Below the pieces are notes generated by a model. That model was given only the letters and a program-made list of their open reading frames with translations. It was not told the origin of the DNA and did not search any database. This document shows positions 6,862 to 7,635 of a DNA stretch of 7,635 nucleotides, piece by piece (the first letter of the stretch is position 1; each line of letters begins with the position of its first letter). The stretch comes from Pseudomonadota bacterium. Lineage in GTDB: Bacteria; Pseudomonadota; Alphaproteobacteria; Azospirillales; Azospirillaceae. The stretch is from the NCBI GenBank assembly GCA_023416455.1, contig JAEZHQ010000257.1, forward strand, positions 1 through 7,635. The letters run 5' to 3'. A program made the translations under genes and the position numbers.

Positions 6862-7635
6862 GCGCCGCGGCCCTGACCGGCGGCCCGGCCACCCTCGACC
6901 GCATCCGCGACCATCTGGTCGGGTTGAAGATGCCGCGTGCCCTGGAGGCGCTGGAGCACATCCTGCGCCGCCTGGAGCGCGGCGAGGTTTCCGTCCTGGA
7001 GGCGATCGACGCCCTGCTCGGCGAGGAGTTGACCCTGCGCGAAGGGCGCCGCGTCAAGGCGGCCCTGAAGATGGGCCGGCTGCTCACCATCAAGACGTTG
7101 GCCGGCTTCGACTTCTCCTTCCAACCCTCGCTCGACCGCGACCGCATCCTAACCCTGGCGCAGCTCGACTTCGTCGACCGGCATGAGGTGGTCCATTTTC
7201 TTGGCCAACCGGGCTGCGGCAAGACTCATCTGGCCCTGGCCTTGGGAGTCGAGGCGGTCAAGGCCGGCCGCTCGGTCTACTTCGCCACGCTGGCCGACAT
7301 CGTCGGCTCGCTGGCCAAGGCCGAGCGGGAGGGAACCCTGCGTGAGCGACTGCGCTTCCTGTGCCGGCCGCAGCTGCTGATCGTTGACGAGATCGGCTAC
7401 CTGCCCGTCATCCCCGGGGGCGGCAACCTGTTCTTCCAGCTCGTGAATGCCCGGTACGAGCGCGGCGCCATGATCCTGACCTCCAACCGCGGCTTCTCCG
7501 AATGGGGCGACGTCTTCGGCGGCACCGTCGTCGCCTCGGCCCTGCTGGATCGCCTGCTGCACCACGCTGTCGTCGTGCAGATCGAAGGCGCCAGCTACCG
7601 CCTGCGCCGCCACGCCGAACTGATCCCGGAAAACA
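6858..7635 (+). CDS. istB: IS21-family helper ATPase IstB (C-terminus cut by window edge)
   Basis: This AAA+ ATPase, related to DnaC, assists IstA in target capture and strand transfer. The 259 residues in the window are open to the edge and end RLRRHAELIPEN, a motif normally found shortly before the IstB C-terminus, so only a short tail is likely missing. An N-terminal helical domain (MSAAALTGGPATLDRIRDHL) precedes the ATPase fold. Walker A is GQPGCGKT at 116-123 with Lys122, and Walker B is LLIVDE at 173-178. ILTSNRGFSEWGDVFGG supplies the sensor region typical of the family. The ATG overlaps the istA stop (ATGA), and GGAG (6846-6849) lies eight bases upstream, indicating translational coupling. 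Walker A has Gln and Cys where many IstB proteins have Pro and Thr, but the GxxGxGKT core is intact. Confidence 0.95.
   Translation, partial: MSAAALTGGPATLDRIRDHLVGLKMPRALEALEHILRRLERGEVSVLEAIDALLGEELTLREGRRVKAALKMGRLLTIKTLAGFDFSFQPSLDRDRILTLAQLDFVDRHEVVHFLGQPGCGKTHLALALGVEAVKAGRSVYFATLADIVGSLAKAEREGTLRERLRFLCRPQLLIVDEIGYLPVIPGGGNLFFQLVNARYERGAMILTSNRGFSEWGDVFGGTVVASALLDRLLHHAVVVQIEGASYRLRRHAELIPEN

Larger units (their letters stand above)
5414..7635 (+). mobile_element. IS21-family insertion sequence (right end outside window)
   Basis: The element is defined by an istA-istB gene pair in IS21 order with an ATGA overlap. The proposed left tip is TGTAAGTACTACCCGTAAGC at 5414-5433. IS21-family ends usually begin with TGT, and degenerate repeats follow just inside it, but without the right end the inverted repeat and the 4-8 bp target duplication cannot be confirmed. 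The left boundary could therefore be off by tens of bases. Both genes have open frames with intact active-site motifs, so the element may be active. It was inserted downstream of the TPR-like gene without visibly breaking a coding region. Confidence 0.85.

Overview
The window looks like chromosomal DNA from a GC-rich alphaproteobacterium. A Rhodospirillales-type organism such as Azospirillum or a relative is my best guess, based on strong G/C third-position bias, a PccB/PccA pair transcribed away from an ScfR-type regulator, and an IS21-family element of a form common in that group. The genus is inference; no rRNA or tRNA gene is present to settle it.

Left part (1-2493): a minus-strand operon encodes propionyl-CoA carboxylase. 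pccB (biotin-dependent carboxyltransferase, complete, 2270 to 738) is followed after 13 bases by pccA (biotin carboxylase subunit, N-terminal 241 residues only, running off the left edge). Divergently, from 2494, lies an XRE-HTH regulator of the short-chain fatty-acyl-CoA regulator (ScfR) family, likely pccR. The roughly 220-base gap between the two start codons carries several copies of a TTTGCGAA-like octamer. Two of them are arranged octamer-N4-octamer, the layout described for PccR upstream of pccB in Rhodobacter sphaeroides. Together these look like a self-contained, substrate-sensing switch for the first step of the methylmalonyl-CoA pathway.

Middle part (3946-5413): a TPR-like protein of unknown role (4098-5279) carries an N-terminal module with the SLEHLRKQAK and GFPSWxRLKAH signatures seen at the start of many otherwise unrelated bacterial proteins. 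It is followed by a 13-bp inverted repeat and a short stretch with no gene.

Right part (about 5414 to beyond 7635): an IS21-family insertion sequence with istA (DDE transposase, intact) and istB (AAA+ ATPase helper, missing at most a short C-terminal tail at the window edge). The genes overlap by ATGA. The leader before istA is rich in structure: degenerate 20-bp tandem repeats (probable transposase-binding repeats), a perfect 34-bp palindrome, and a hairpin that covers part of the istA ribosome binding site. The right end of the element and the target duplication are outside the window.

I see no clearly undescribed system. The most interesting signals are the propionyl-CoA operator cluster, the RNA structures guarding istA, and the unassigned TPR-like gene.
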